Below are positions 15,175 to 23,483 of a stretch of DNA of 41,246 nt, piece by piece; position 1 is the stretch's first letter, and the number at the start of each line of letters is the position of its first letter. Origin of the DNA: Anaerolineae bacterium (lineage in GTDB: Bacteria > Chloroflexota > Anaerolineae > JAFGEY01); assembly GCA_016929775.1 (NCBI GenBank), contig JAFGIE010000042.1, positions 1 to 41,246 on the forward strand, given 5' to 3'. The notes beneath the pieces were generated by a model. It was given only the letters and a program-made list of their open reading frames with translations, was not told the DNA's origin and did no database searches. A program made the translations under genes and the position numbers.

Positions 15175-16749
15175 CTACAGAATCCCGCCCAGTCCCCAGG
15201 GGCAGAACTCAGCCTCGCCGATGCCCTGCGCCTCGCTCTTGGACGGCTCTCCCGAGGCGACGGCGATGACCAGGTCGAACAGCTCGTCCGCCAGCTGGCC
15301 CATGGACGTCCCTTCGAGCAACCGTCCGGCGTTCACGTCCATGTCTTCCGTCATGCGCGCATACGTCCGCGAGTTGCTGCAGACCTTGATCACCGGAGAT
15401 GGCTTGAAGCCAAAGGCGGAACCGCGTCCCGTGGTAAAGAGGACCAGCGTGCAGCCGCTGGCAACCTGCCCGGTGACGGCGATCCAGTCGTTGCCCGGCG
15501 AGTTCATCCACCCCACGCCGCGCGTCGTGACCCGTTCGGCGTACTCGTACACGCCAGTCAGCGGCGTATGCCCTGACTTGGCGATCGCGCCCAGTGACTT
15601 TTCATAGATCGTGGTCAGTCCCCCCGCCTTGTTCCCTTGGCTGGGGTTGTTGTCGAGCACCGCACCCGAGCGGCGGGCGTGCGCCTCCCACCACCGGATC
15701 TGGGCGAGTAGCTTCTCGCCCACCTCGCGGCTGATCGCACGGCGGATCAGCATCTGCTCCGTGCCATAGATCTCGGGCGTCTCGCCCAGCAGCACGCTTC
15801 CACCCTGCCGGACCAGGGCATCGGTCACGTGACCGGCCAGCGGATTCGCCGTGACCCCCGACCAGCCATCGCTGCCGCCGCACTGCAGAGCCACGAGCAG
15901 CTCCGACACGGGCTGAGCGGAACGCGTCGTCGCGTTGGCGACCGGCAGCAATCGCTCCACCGCTGCGATCCCGGCTTCGATCGTCTTGCGCACGCCGCCC
16001 AGCTCTTGGATCACCAGGCCCACCGGGCCACGCTGCGGCGCGCCGGGGGCCTGATCCAGCGCATAGTTCGCGACCAAGGCGTCGATCTGGTTCTCTTCGC
16101 ACCCCAGACCGACGATCGCATAGGCGCCGACATTGGGGTGCGTCGCCATGCCCGCCAGCGTGCGCTGGATCAGCACGTAATCGGGCCCACCGTGCTGAAA
16201 GCTGCAGCCAGTGTGGTGCGTCAACGCGATCACGCCGTCGACGTTGGGATAGGGCGCCAACCGCTCCGGCGTAAAGGCGTGCGCGATCTCGCGCGTGACG
16301 TGCGCCGAGCAGTTGACGGTCGAGATCAGGGCCACATAGTTGCGCGTCCCGACCCGACCGTCCGCTCGCAGATAGCCCTGGAAGGTGCGTCGTTCCGCCT
16401 CCGGCGCCAGGTCCGGGAGCTGCGCGTCGACGCCAAACGCGTACTCGCGATCGTAGCCGTGCGCGACGAGGTTGTGCGAGTGCACGTGGTCGCCTGGCTC
16501 GATGCGCTGCGAGGCAAATCCGATCACCTGCCCGTAGCGACGCACCGCTTGGTCCGGTTCGATCGCGCACAGCGCGACCTTGTGCCCGCTCGGGATCGGC
16601 TGGCGCGTCTCGAACGGGCGAGGGCTCTTGTCTGACGCGACGCGCAGCGTCCAACCGCCAGGCAGATCGGACAGCGCGATCGCCACGTCGTCTGCCGCGT
16701 GCAACACGATCACGTCGTGCTGAGGGTGGTCTTGAGTTTCCATATCCAT
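15175..16749 (-). CDS. uxaA: UxaA/GarD-family sugar-acid dehydratase (altronate dehydratase type)
   Basis: About 524 residues, a full two-domain UxaA. The N-terminal SAF domain (about 10-100) ends in D-H-V-H-S-H-N-L. The catalytic domain starts at the family signature F-x-G-Y-x-R-x-D-G-R-V-G-T-R-N-Y (123-138) and continues through V-N-C147-S, L-G-C-E-E-N-Q and C-G-G-S-D-G-W-S-G. It dehydrates a hexonate or hexarate (altronate, galactarate) to a 2-keto-3-deoxy acid using iron. Exact substrate is uncertain, so the gene symbol is by family only. Start could be 16749 or 16743 (two in-frame ATGs). It lies outside the large operon but on the same strand, separated from it by the plus-strand pilin, and fits the same kind of metabolism. 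Confidence 0.88.
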   Translation of the reverse strand: MDMETQDHPQHDVIVLHAADDVAIALSDLPGGWTLRVASDKSPRPFETRQPIPSGHKVALCAIEPDQAVRRYGQVIGFASQRIEPGDHVHSHNLVAHGYDREYAFGVDAQLPDLAPEAERRTFQGYLRADGRVGTRNYVALISTVNCSAHVTREIAHAFTPERLAPYPNVDGVIALTHHTGCSFQHGGPDYVLIQRTLAGMATHPNVGAYAIVGLGCEENQIDALVANYALDQAPGAPQRGPVGLVIQELGGVRKTIEAGIAAVERLLPVANATTRSAQPVSELLVALQCGGSDGWSGVTANPLAGHVTDALVRQGGSVLLGETPEIYGTEQMLIRRAISREVGEKLLAQIRWWEAHARRSGAVLDNNPSQGNKAGGLTTIYEKSLGAIAKSGHTPLTGVYEYAERVTTRGVGWMNSPGNDWIAVTGQVASGCTLVLFTTGRGSAFGFKPSPVIKVCSNSRTYARMTEDMDVNAGRLLEGTSMGQLADELFDLVIAVASGEPSKSEAQGIGEAEFCPWGLGGIL

Positions 16750-16782
16750 GCGCCGATCTATGCTCCCTATCCACGTGCACCG

Positions 16783-16811
16783 AGTATCATGCGAATTAAC
16801 GAGACTTTCAC
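16783..16811 (-). promoter_or_regulatory. Possible promoter of the altronate dehydratase gene
   Basis: GTGAAA (16806-16811), 17 bp and GATACT (16783-16788), each matching four of six consensus bases. It is weak and back to back with the strong pilin promoter. Confidence 0.4.
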
Positions 16812-16822
16812 GCATACCCCCC

Positions 16823-16851
16823 TTGTCAAGACGAGCAAGTTGGGGTATAAT
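16823..16851 (+). promoter_or_regulatory. Pilin promoter
   Basis: TTGTCA (16823-16828), a 17-bp spacer and a perfect TATAAT (16846-16851), giving a leader of about 55 bases with a strong GGAGGTG ribosome site. Confidence 0.85.
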
Positions 16852-16913
16852 CAAGTTGTCGTGGGCAGCGTATGTGCGCGCCCATACTCTACACAGAGAG
16901 GGAGGTGAACGAG

Positions 16914-17060
16914 ATGCTGTTCTTGCCGCGGGAAAAGGGTCAGGGTCTGGTCGAGTATGCGTTGATCTTGGTGCTGGTGGCTGTCGTCGTGATCGCCATC
17001 CTGGTTCTGCTGGGGCCGATCATCGGCAACGTGTTCTCCAACATCGTCAGGCAGCTGTAG
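16914..17060 (+). CDS. Flp/PilA-type small pilin (class III signal)
   Basis: A 48-residue prepilin of the Flp type. A short basic leader M-L-F-L-P-R-E-K-G is followed by Q-G-L-V-E-Y-A-L. Cleavage after G9 would place the conserved Glu at mature position 5 and Tyr at 6, as in Flp pilins. A single membrane helix (about 15-36) and a short tail complete it. Such pilins build Tad-type pili used for adhesion or DNA uptake. The ATG at 16914 has GGAGGTG six bases upstream; an in-frame ATG at 16872 lacks a ribosome site. The gene is a complete unit of its own, with promoter and terminator. No tad assembly, prepilin peptidase or secretion ATPase gene lies in the window. Confidence 0.9.
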   Translation: MLFLPREKGQGLVEYALILVLVAVVVIAILVLLGPIIGNVFSNIVRQL

Positions 17061-17109
17061 GCCCGATCCATCTATCCATTCATCCAAAGCGATAGTGACC
17101 CATTCATCT

Positions 17110-17143
17110 GAGAAGCCTCCGATCGGAGGCTTCTCACTTTTCC
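17110..17143 (+). terminator. Rho-independent terminator of the pilin gene
   Basis: A perfect 11-bp stem GAGAAGCCTCC/GGAGGCTTCTC (17110-17120 with 17125-17135) with a GATC loop, followed by ACTTTT. It begins 50 bases after the pilin stop. On the other strand no T-run follows, so it serves mainly the plus strand. Confidence 0.92.
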
Positions 17144-17201
17144 CATCTCCTGCGCTGCGCCGCAGCACGCTCCTCCAAGCCCTCCCATCCCGCAGCCAGG
17201 G

Positions 17202-19361
17202 TTACGCCTGCCCGGGGTAGGCATCCGTGGCTTCGCTCGCCACGACCTCCGGCACCACCCCCCGACTGGCGTCCGTCACGGCGGTCATGCGGTTGGTCGC
17301 CGCGATCCGCGCCCGCCGCTCCGCGATGCGCCCGCCGCGCTGCACGCCGATCTCGGCGCGCAGGGCGCCTAGGTCCACCGACCAGGGCATCCGCACCCCG
17401 CGCTCGAACGCCTGTGGGTCGAGCAGATCGATCCGCCTCTGGGTCAGCTGCACGTGGAGCACGTCGCCCGTCTCGAGCAGGCCGATCCACCCGCCGCCCA
17501 TCGCTTCGGGGGTCACGTGCCCGATCGCCGCGCCCCACGTCGTGCCCGAGTACCGACCATCGCTGATCAGGGCGGCGATGCGGTGCAAGCTGCGGTTCGC
17601 GTTGATGTGCCGCATGGGCGTAAACATCTCGGGCATGCCGAACGCGCGTGGCCCCTGCCCGCTGATCACGACCATGACCTTGAGCAGCTCCTCCGCCACC
17701 ATGCGCGCCAGGAGCGCGTCGCGATCCATGTCGCGCAGCGCGCCGAGCAGCGTCTCCCGGTTTCCGCTGTTGTACGCCGCCATCGCCAGCAGTTTGCCGC
17801 GCGTGATCGCCGGGTGCGCGCTGAGCCGCTCCAGCACGTGCACGTCGAGCAAGCCCGCGTTGGCCTCCTCTTCGTTCTCGAAAAAGAGCACAAAGTCGAT
17901 CTGGTCGTCGAACTGGGCGAGCTGGTCGTCGGTCATGCCGCTGATCTTGACGACTGCCGTGTCAAAGATGTTGCTCTGCAGGACCTCGATCCCACTGCGC
18001 GGGCGGCGCGGCGTCGAGAGCAGGATCGGGTTCTCGCGCACACCTGCGGCGGGCAGACCGCGCTCGTCGGCAAGCCGCTCCCCCCACGTCGTGCCGGTCA
18101 CCGTCGGCGCATCGGCGTCCATCGGGATGCCCTGTCGCAGCAGCTCGTAGAACACGGTCTCCATGCCCCGTACCTGCCCCGCACAACACTGCTCTGCCAG
18201 GGCATAGATGTCGCGTCCCTCGCTCAGGCTATAGTCAAACAGATCGGGCACAGGCGGATGCCGCCGGATGCGGTCGATCGTCCACACGTCGACGGCATAG
18301 CCGGCATACAACATGGCGGCGACGAGATGCATCATCAGGTTCGTCGACCCACCCGTCGCGCTGTGGATGCGCACCGCATTGGCAAAGTTGCGGCGCACGA
18401 TGCTGCTCATGCTGTATGACGGGTCGTTGGCGTACCCCATCAGCGCGCCCACGACCTGGTCCACTGCCGCCGCGGAAGGGGGCGCAGTGAGCAGCTCGAC
18501 TGCGGGATGGGTCAGCCCCAGCCCCGAGACGGCGTGCCGGCTCGAGTTCCCCGTGCCGTTGAACGCGCAGATCCCGCCATCGGGATGACAGGTGTGCACT
18601 GCCAACCGCCGCTCATAGTCCTTGTGCTTCCCTGCGCTGAGCAAGCCCTCCTGACGCGCGCGGGTCAGCACGCCCTGGAACGCCGAGTTCGAGATGCACT
18701 GCAGGATGTACTTGCCCGCCTCGCGGATGTCGAACGCGATCTCGGGATGCCCGGCTCCTTCTGCGCGACGCGCGACACCCTCCAGATCGGCGCGCAGGTC
18801 GGGCGGGATCGTCCCGCCCCGCAGCACGTGCGATGGGCTGAACGTGGCAAACAGGGGCGCATCGCCGCGCCGCTGCCGGATGCGGTCCAGGTGTGCCAGT
18901 CCCGCCGTGATCCCGAGCGGCGTCTTGTCGCACCCCGAGCACACAAACGCGCCGTGATAGCTGTGCGCCTCCATCTGGTTGACGACGATCTCGGCTGCCG
19001 CATTGCGGCTCTGCAGGCTGTAGCCCATCCCGACGTTGCTCTGCGCCGTCGCGTCGCACACGACCGGGATCGCAAAGTGGAATGGCACCCCCCCGCGCTC
19101 CCAGATGCTGACTGCCGCGCGAAGGACCGTCCCCCGGTCGAGGATGTGCGCCGGATGATCGGGCGATCCGCCAATGATCGCGATCCGGGGTGCGTTCGCC
19201 TCCAGCCGGTCATAGATCGCGCCCAGTGTGTGGCCGATCGCCTCGAGCCCCAGGCTCGCCTGGGCCTGGTCGAGCAGACCGGCGACCGTGATCGGCTCGT
19301 TGGCCTTGCCCTGTACGTTGTCCCGATAGGGATTACTGCCCCGTTCGATCACCACAGCCAT
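17202..19361 (-). CDS. IlvD/Edd-family dehydratase, long sugar-acid (YjhG/xylonate-like) type
   Basis: A 719-residue member of the dihydroxyacid/phosphogluconate dehydratase family. Iron-sulfur ligands are visible as C102 (V-V-C-D-A-T), C144 (C-S-G-C-D-K-T) and C265 (G-G-I-C-A-F-N-G-T-G-N). Other signatures are A-T-G-G-S-T-N near 335, S-D601-G-R-Y-S-G and G-H-V-T-P-E-A (614-620). It is clearly longer than IlvD (about 560) or Edd (about 600). It is closer in size to the YjhG/YagF group that dehydrates D-xylonate and related aldonates to 2-keto-3-deoxy acids, so a catabolic role fits better than branched-chain amino acid synthesis. It is the last gene of the large leftward operon, 91 bp after the U32-like gene. 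The substrate is inferred from context only. Confidence 0.85.
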   Translation of the reverse strand: MAVVIERGSNPYRDNVQGKANEPITVAGLLDQAQASLGLEAIGHTLGAIYDRLEANAPRIAIIGGSPDHPAHILDRGTVLRAAVSIWERGGVPFHFAIPVVCDATAQSNVGMGYSLQSRNAAAEIVVNQMEAHSYHGAFVCSGCDKTPLGITAGLAHLDRIRQRRGDAPLFATFSPSHVLRGGTIPPDLRADLEGVARRAEGAGHPEIAFDIREAGKYILQCISNSAFQGVLTRARQEGLLSAGKHKDYERRLAVHTCHPDGGICAFNGTGNSSRHAVSGLGLTHPAVELLTAPPSAAAVDQVVGALMGYANDPSYSMSSIVRRNFANAVRIHSATGGSTNLMMHLVAAMLYAGYAVDVWTIDRIRRHPPVPDLFDYSLSEGRDIYALAEQCCAGQVRGMETVFYELLRQGIPMDADAPTVTGTTWGERLADERGLPAAGVRENPILLSTPRRPRSGIEVLQSNIFDTAVVKISGMTDDQLAQFDDQIDFVLFFENEEEANAGLLDVHVLERLSAHPAITRGKLLAMAAYNSGNRETLLGALRDMDRDALLARMVAEELLKVMVVISGQGPRAFGMPEMFTPMRHINANRSLHRIAALISDGRYSGTTWGAAIGHVTPEAMGGGWIGLLETGDVLHVQLTQRRIDLLDPQAFERGVRMPWSVDLGALRAEIGVQRGGRIAERRARIAATNRMTAVTDASRGVVPEVVASEATDAYPGQA

Positions 19362-19452
19362 GGCCTTTTCCTTTGCCGCTCGATCGGGCGCCCGCGAGAT
19401 GGAGCCTCACCCAGCGTCCCCCCTCGCAGCGAAACAGCTGTCACGCCACGCG

Positions 19453-20382
19453 CTACAGCTCGGGGACCGCCAGTCCGGGCGCGCCGCGCGCCGACGTGAC
19501 CGCCTCCGGATAGTACCGCCGCAGGTGATCGAGCCCGATCTCGGCCCTGCGCACCCGCTCGCGGCTGAGGGCGATCGCCGTCGCCTCGATGTGCGTGCCA
19601 CACGGATAGATGTCGGGCGCGTTGCGCACGCCAAACTTGACATACACGGGCGACAACAAGCGCACGATCTCGCCGATCTCATAGTGGCGCACAAACCCGC
19701 CGAAATTATCGGGCACTTCGACATACATGTCAAGCGGGATCTCGACTGCCGCCCGGATCGCCGCCAGCTTGGGCAAGTCGAGGTCGGTGGGCACGTTGTA
19801 CGTGCCGGCGCCGAGCTGCTCTTGCAGGCGGATGCTCGCCGGGTTCGCCGCCCCCATCTGGACCGAAACCTTGCACACCAGGTTGGCAGGCAGCTCGCCC
19901 GCGCCCTTCATCTCCCGCACGACCCACAGCAAGCCGGCGTCCGCGACCAGCACGCTGCGGATCCCCAGGCTACAGGCGCGCTTGACGTCCTCGATCGCGT
20001 ACACGACCTGGTCCATGCCCCGGTGCCGCGCGCCCAGGTTCCGCCCAGCCGGCGTCAGGACCTGGGCGCCGGTTTCCCATGCCGCGCGCGGGCCGACAAA
20101 CAGACTGACCTCGATCTGCGCTTCCGCGCCCAGGCGCGCCATCTCGCGGATCTCGGCGTCGGTGAGGAGCATGACGCCGCTGCCCTGGCTGACCCGGTGT
20201 ACCAGCACCCCGCGCCTCTCCGCCTCTTCGAGCACGGCGGCGAGCGCATTCGGCCCCTCAGTGCTCGGGATCTCGACCCGGTACTGCGCGCCGTCGGGAA
20301 ACCGTTTGCCCGACGTGGGCAGGTCATACAGGTCGCCGGAGGGCAGCCCCATCCCTGACAGAAAGTCGCGCGTCCTCTCCAC
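19453..20382 (-). CDS. Peptidase U32-like TIM-barrel protein
   Basis: A 309-residue protein. Strand-end patterns suggest a TIM barrel similar to the U32 'peptidase' family (YegQ/UbiU/RlhA relatives): I-E-V-S-L-F-V-G-P-R, D-V-K-R-A-C-S-L-G-I-R-S-V-L-V, K-V-S-V-Q-M-G-A-A-N and L-G-A-G-T-Y-N-V-P-T-D-L-D-L. The four-Cys iron-sulfur cluster of UbiU/RlhA is not evident; only three Cys are present (in R-A-C-S-L, V-C-K-V and P-C-G-T-H). The GTG start has AGGAGG eight bases upstream. It lies between an SDR and the IlvD/Edd dehydratase, 25 and 91 bp away, so a role in the same carbohydrate pathway is plausible. It might instead be an aldolase-like lyase. Family placement is tentative. Confidence 0.5.
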   Translation of the reverse strand: MERTRDFLSGMGLPSGDLYDLPTSGKRFPDGAQYRVEIPSTEGPNALAAVLEEAERRGVLVHRVSQGSGVMLLTDAEIREMARLGAEAQIEVSLFVGPRAAWETGAQVLTPAGRNLGARHRGMDQVVYAIEDVKRACSLGIRSVLVADAGLLWVVREMKGAGELPANLVCKVSVQMGAANPASIRLQEQLGAGTYNVPTDLDLPKLAAIRAAVEIPLDMYVEVPDNFGGFVRHYEIGEIVRLLSPVYVKFGVRNAPDIYPCGTHIEATAIALSRERVRRAEIGLDHLRRYYPEAVTSARGAPGLAVPEL

Positions 20383-20407
20383 CCCTCTTGCCTCCTCTGA
20401 CCCTGCG

Positions 20408-21178
20408 CTACTTGGCGGTCCAGCCCCCGTCGATCGCGATCCCGGCGCCGGTCACGAAACTGGAGGCATCGCTCGCCAAAAAGAGCGCCAGCCCCCCGAT
20501 CTCTTCCAGGTCTCCCCATCGCCCCAACGGGACCTGCGCGGCGAAACGCTGGTACTGCTCTGGATCGTCTATCATGGGCCGGTTCAGTTCGGTGGCAAAG
20601 GGGCCAGGCAGGATCGCGTTGACGGTGATGTTGTGAGGCGCCCACTCCAGGGCCAAGACGCGCGTCATCTGGAGGACCGCCCCCTTGCTTGCCGCATAGG
20701 GTGTACGCTCCGGCATCGCGATCACAGAGAGCATGGACCCGACGTTGATCACGCGCCCGTAGCGGCGCGCCTTCATGTGCTTGGCTACGGCGCGGCACAT
20801 GAGCCACACTCCGGTCACGTTAGTCGCCTGGACCTGCAGGAACTCGTCCAGCGACAGCTCATCGATCGCGCCGCGGATGTTGATCCCGGCGTTGTTGATC
20901 AGCGCGTCGACCTGACCAAAGGCCTGCAGTACATCCGCGACCAAGGCGCTCACTTGTGCGGCGTCGGCGACGTCGCACGCGTACCCCACACACCGCTGCC
21001 CCGTATCTGCGCTCAGTTCATCCGCCGCAGCCTGCGCTTCTGCAGCGCTGCGGCTGCACAGCGCCAGCTGCGCCCCCGCCTCGGCGAGCGCCCGCCCCAT
21101 CTGCTTGCCCAACCCGCGGCTCCCGCCGGTGATCAGGGCGACCTTGCCATCCATCCGAAAGCGATCGAGCATCGTCAT
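20408..21178 (-). CDS. Short-chain dehydrogenase/reductase (classical SDR)
   Basis: A 256-residue classical SDR. It has T17-G-G-S-R-G-L-G24 (cofactor loop), N95-N-A-G, a catalytic Ser around 148-151 and Y161-A-A-S-K165. The end G-I-A-I-D-G-G-W is typical. It resembles gluconate 5-dehydrogenase or 2-keto-3-deoxy-sugar-acid dehydrogenases and would oxidise or reduce a secondary alcohol of a sugar acid with NAD(P). The ATG at 21178 is chosen because GGAGG precedes it; an upstream in-frame ATG at 21199 has no such site. It is within the large operon, 84 bp after the E1 gene. Confidence 0.9.
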   Translation of the reverse strand: MTMLDRFRMDGKVALITGGSRGLGKQMGRALAEAGAQLALCSRSAAEAQAAADELSADTGQRCVGYACDVADAAQVSALVADVLQAFGQVDALINNAGINIRGAIDELSLDEFLQVQATNVTGVWLMCRAVAKHMKARRYGRVINVGSMLSVIAMPERTPYAASKGAVLQMTRVLALEWAPHNITVNAILPGPFATELNRPMIDDPEQYQRFAAQVPLGRWGDLEEIGGLALFLASDASSFVTGAGIAIDGGWTAK

Positions 21179-21262
21179 CTTGTTTTCCCTCCATCTCATC
21201 TAGCACACTCGTGCGTCGCGACCCAGCGTATCGCGCCGCCCCGCACCCCACTCGTGCGCCGC

Positions 21263-23437
21263 TCAGGTATCGTGCCGGGCCCCGCGCGCCATCTCTGCCC
21301 GGATCTGCGCCGCCGACGGCAGCGCCGCCTCTTCCAGCTTGCGCGAGACCGGGAGCGGCACGTCGAGGGCTGTGACGTGACCCACCGGGCAGTCGAGATA
21401 GTCAAAGAAGCGCCCCTGGATCTCGTCGCTGATCCGCGCCCCCAACGTCAGGCTGCGCGGGCCCTGCTCGACGATCAGCACGCTCCCCGTCTTGCGCACC
21501 GAGGCGCCGATCGTCTCCATGTCCATGCCCGCGTAGTCCAGCGTGCGCAGGTCGATCACTTCGGCCTGCAATCCCTCGCCCGCCAGGGCCTCGGCAACCT
21601 GCAGGCACTGGCCCACGCCGGTCAGGTAGGTCAACACCGTCACGTCGCCGCCCGTGCGCACCACACGCGCCCTACCGTAGGGGACACAGTAGTCCAGGTC
21701 CCCAGCAGGCACAAGCCCCGCCTGTCCATACAGCATGCCGTGCTCGACGATCAGCACGGGGTCGTCGAACCGCATGGCGGTGTTGAACAGGCCAATGCAG
21801 TCGAGCGGGGTCGACGGCGCCACGATCCGCCACCCGGAAAAGAGGGCAAAGAACGCGCCGGGGTCCATCGAGTGCTGCCCGCCATAGCCATAGCCGATCG
21901 CGACCCGCGTGCGCACCACGATCGGGAAGCGAACCTGCCCGCCGTACATGTGTCGCAGCTTGCCGATCTGGTTAAAGAGCTGATCGGACGCCATGAGGGC
22001 AAAGTCGGGAAACATGACTTCCACCACGGGGCGCAGTCCCGCCGACGCAAGCCCCCCTGCCATGCCCACAAACCCGGTCTCAGAGATGGGCGTGTTGATC
22101 AACCGCTCCGGATAGACCTCCACGATCCCGCGCGTCGCCGCATAGGCGCCGCCGCGCAGGTTGGCGACCTCTTCGCCCAGCACGATCACGCGCGCATCCC
22201 GCTCCATGCTGCGCAGGGTCACGGCGGCGATCGCCTGCACGTAGGTCATGCTCTCGTGCGCTCGCCCCTCATCCCATTCGGCGCAAGAGACGCCATCCAG
22301 GCGATCGGGACAGCGCACGTCCCGCGCGGCTGATTCGGCGGCGGGCCACGCGTGGACCGGGATCGCGCGTACCCCGTCCCGGAGCTCGGTATAGGCGTCG
22401 ACCGCTCGCTGCACTGACCGCTCGGCAGTCGCACGCAGCGCGGCGTCGTCGGCGTTGTCGATCACGCCCAGCTCGATCAGCCGCCGCGGGAACGTGACGT
22501 CCGGGTCCCGCGCCATCCACGCCGCCTCCTCGTCCTTGTCGCGGTAGCCAAAGGCGCTGCCGGGCAGCCCCCCGCCGTGGTGGTAGTAGCGGTAGGTCTT
22601 GGCCTCGATCAGGAACGGAAAGGGCGCGCGCCGCATCCCTGTCACCGCATCGCGCACCGCCAGGTAGACGCTCACCGGATCCATGCCGTCCACGATCAGG
22701 CTGTCAAACCCGTAGCCGATCGTGCGCAGCGCCAGGTCCCCGACGTACGAAGACTCGTCGGTGCACGTCCCGACCGCATACAGGTTGTTCTCGACCAAGT
22801 ACAGCACCGGCACGTCCCACAGCGCCGCCATGTTGGCTACTTCGTGAAAGCAGCCTTGGTTGATCGCCCCATCGCCAAAGAACGAGACGACCACATCGCC
22901 GCTGCCGGTGATGCGCTGCGCCCACGCGACGCCGGTGGCGATCGGGATCCCGCCCCCGACGATCGCGTTGCTGCCCAAGTTGCCCGACGCGGCGTCATAC
23001 AGGTGCATCGACCCGCCGCGCCCGCCGCACCACCCGTCGCGGAGACCCATGATCTCCGCCAGCGTCCGCTCGACGGCGCGCTGCATGGGCGGCGTCAGCG
23101 GATCACGCAGCGGATCGTGACCCTGTGGGGCATAGAAGGCGATCGCCTTGGCGAGAAAATGCCCGTGTGCGCGGTGCGTGGACGCGATCTTGTCCGAAGG
23201 TCGCAGCGCCGCCGCGACTGCCGCCGCGACCGCCTCCTGCCCGATACTCGCGTGCACGGGCCCGTGGACCAGATCGGCGTCCTTGAGCGCGAGCACCGCG
23301 CCCTCGAACGCGCGGATCAGGTGGATCGTGAACAACATGCGCACCAGGTCAAGCCTGGCGATCGCGCCGACGTCTGCGTCGGTGCACACCAGGCGCCGGC
23401 ATGTAGCGGGCGGCGGATGGTCGATCAGATCGGGCAT
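21263..23437 (-). CDS. Fused alpha-beta E1 of a 2-oxoacid/acetoin dehydrogenase
   Basis: A 724-residue fusion of thiamine-diphosphate E1 alpha and beta chains. The alpha part (about 1-370) has S-I-G-Q-E-A, G-R-G-G-S-M-H-L (139-146) and the thiamine motif G188-D-G-A-I-N...E-N-N218. The beta part (from about 397) has T-Y-V-Q-A-I, G-E-E-V, P-I-S-E and R-F-P-I-V-V-R. The G-x-G-G-S-M-H motif favours the pyruvate/acetoin type over branched-chain enzymes. It decarboxylates a 2-oxoacid or cleaves acetoin and passes the acyl group to lipoyl-E2. No E2 or E3 gene is in the window. The linker (about 370-395) is short. GGAGG lies six bases before the ATG. Position after the VOC gene (46 bp) marks it as part of the catabolic operon. 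Confidence 0.88.
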   Translation of the reverse strand: MPDLIDHPPPATCRRLVCTDADVGAIARLDLVRMLFTIHLIRAFEGAVLALKDADLVHGPVHASIGQEAVAAAVAAALRPSDKIASTHRAHGHFLAKAIAFYAPQGHDPLRDPLTPPMQRAVERTLAEIMGLRDGWCGGRGGSMHLYDAASGNLGSNAIVGGGIPIATGVAWAQRITGSGDVVVSFFGDGAINQGCFHEVANMAALWDVPVLYLVENNLYAVGTCTDESSYVGDLALRTIGYGFDSLIVDGMDPVSVYLAVRDAVTGMRRAPFPFLIEAKTYRYYHHGGGLPGSAFGYRDKDEEAAWMARDPDVTFPRRLIELGVIDNADDAALRATAERSVQRAVDAYTELRDGVRAIPVHAWPAAESAARDVRCPDRLDGVSCAEWDEGRAHESMTYVQAIAAVTLRSMERDARVIVLGEEVANLRGGAYAATRGIVEVYPERLINTPISETGFVGMAGGLASAGLRPVVEVMFPDFALMASDQLFNQIGKLRHMYGGQVRFPIVVRTRVAIGYGYGGQHSMDPGAFFALFSGWRIVAPSTPLDCIGLFNTAMRFDDPVLIVEHGMLYGQAGLVPAGDLDYCVPYGRARVVRTGGDVTVLTYLTGVGQCLQVAEALAGEGLQAEVIDLRTLDYAGMDMETIGASVRKTGSVLIVEQGPRSLTLGARISDEIQGRFFDYLDCPVGHVTALDVPLPVSRKLEEAALPSAAQIRAEMARGARHDT

Positions 23438-23483
23438 CGATGGCCTCCATGGCTGCGCGCGGGGCAGCGCAACGGCGATCGGT

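Noticed and set aside
17110..17143. Terminator as the end of the leftward metabolic operon too
   Set aside because: On the minus strand the stem is followed by AGATGAATGG with no T-run, so it is assigned to the pilin gene only.
19727..22333. Very long open frame (868 codons) on the plus strand
   Set aside because: It lies opposite the U32-like, SDR and E1 genes. Its translation is rich in Arg, His, Gln and Pro with no domain, as expected for an antisense frame in GC-rich coding DNA.
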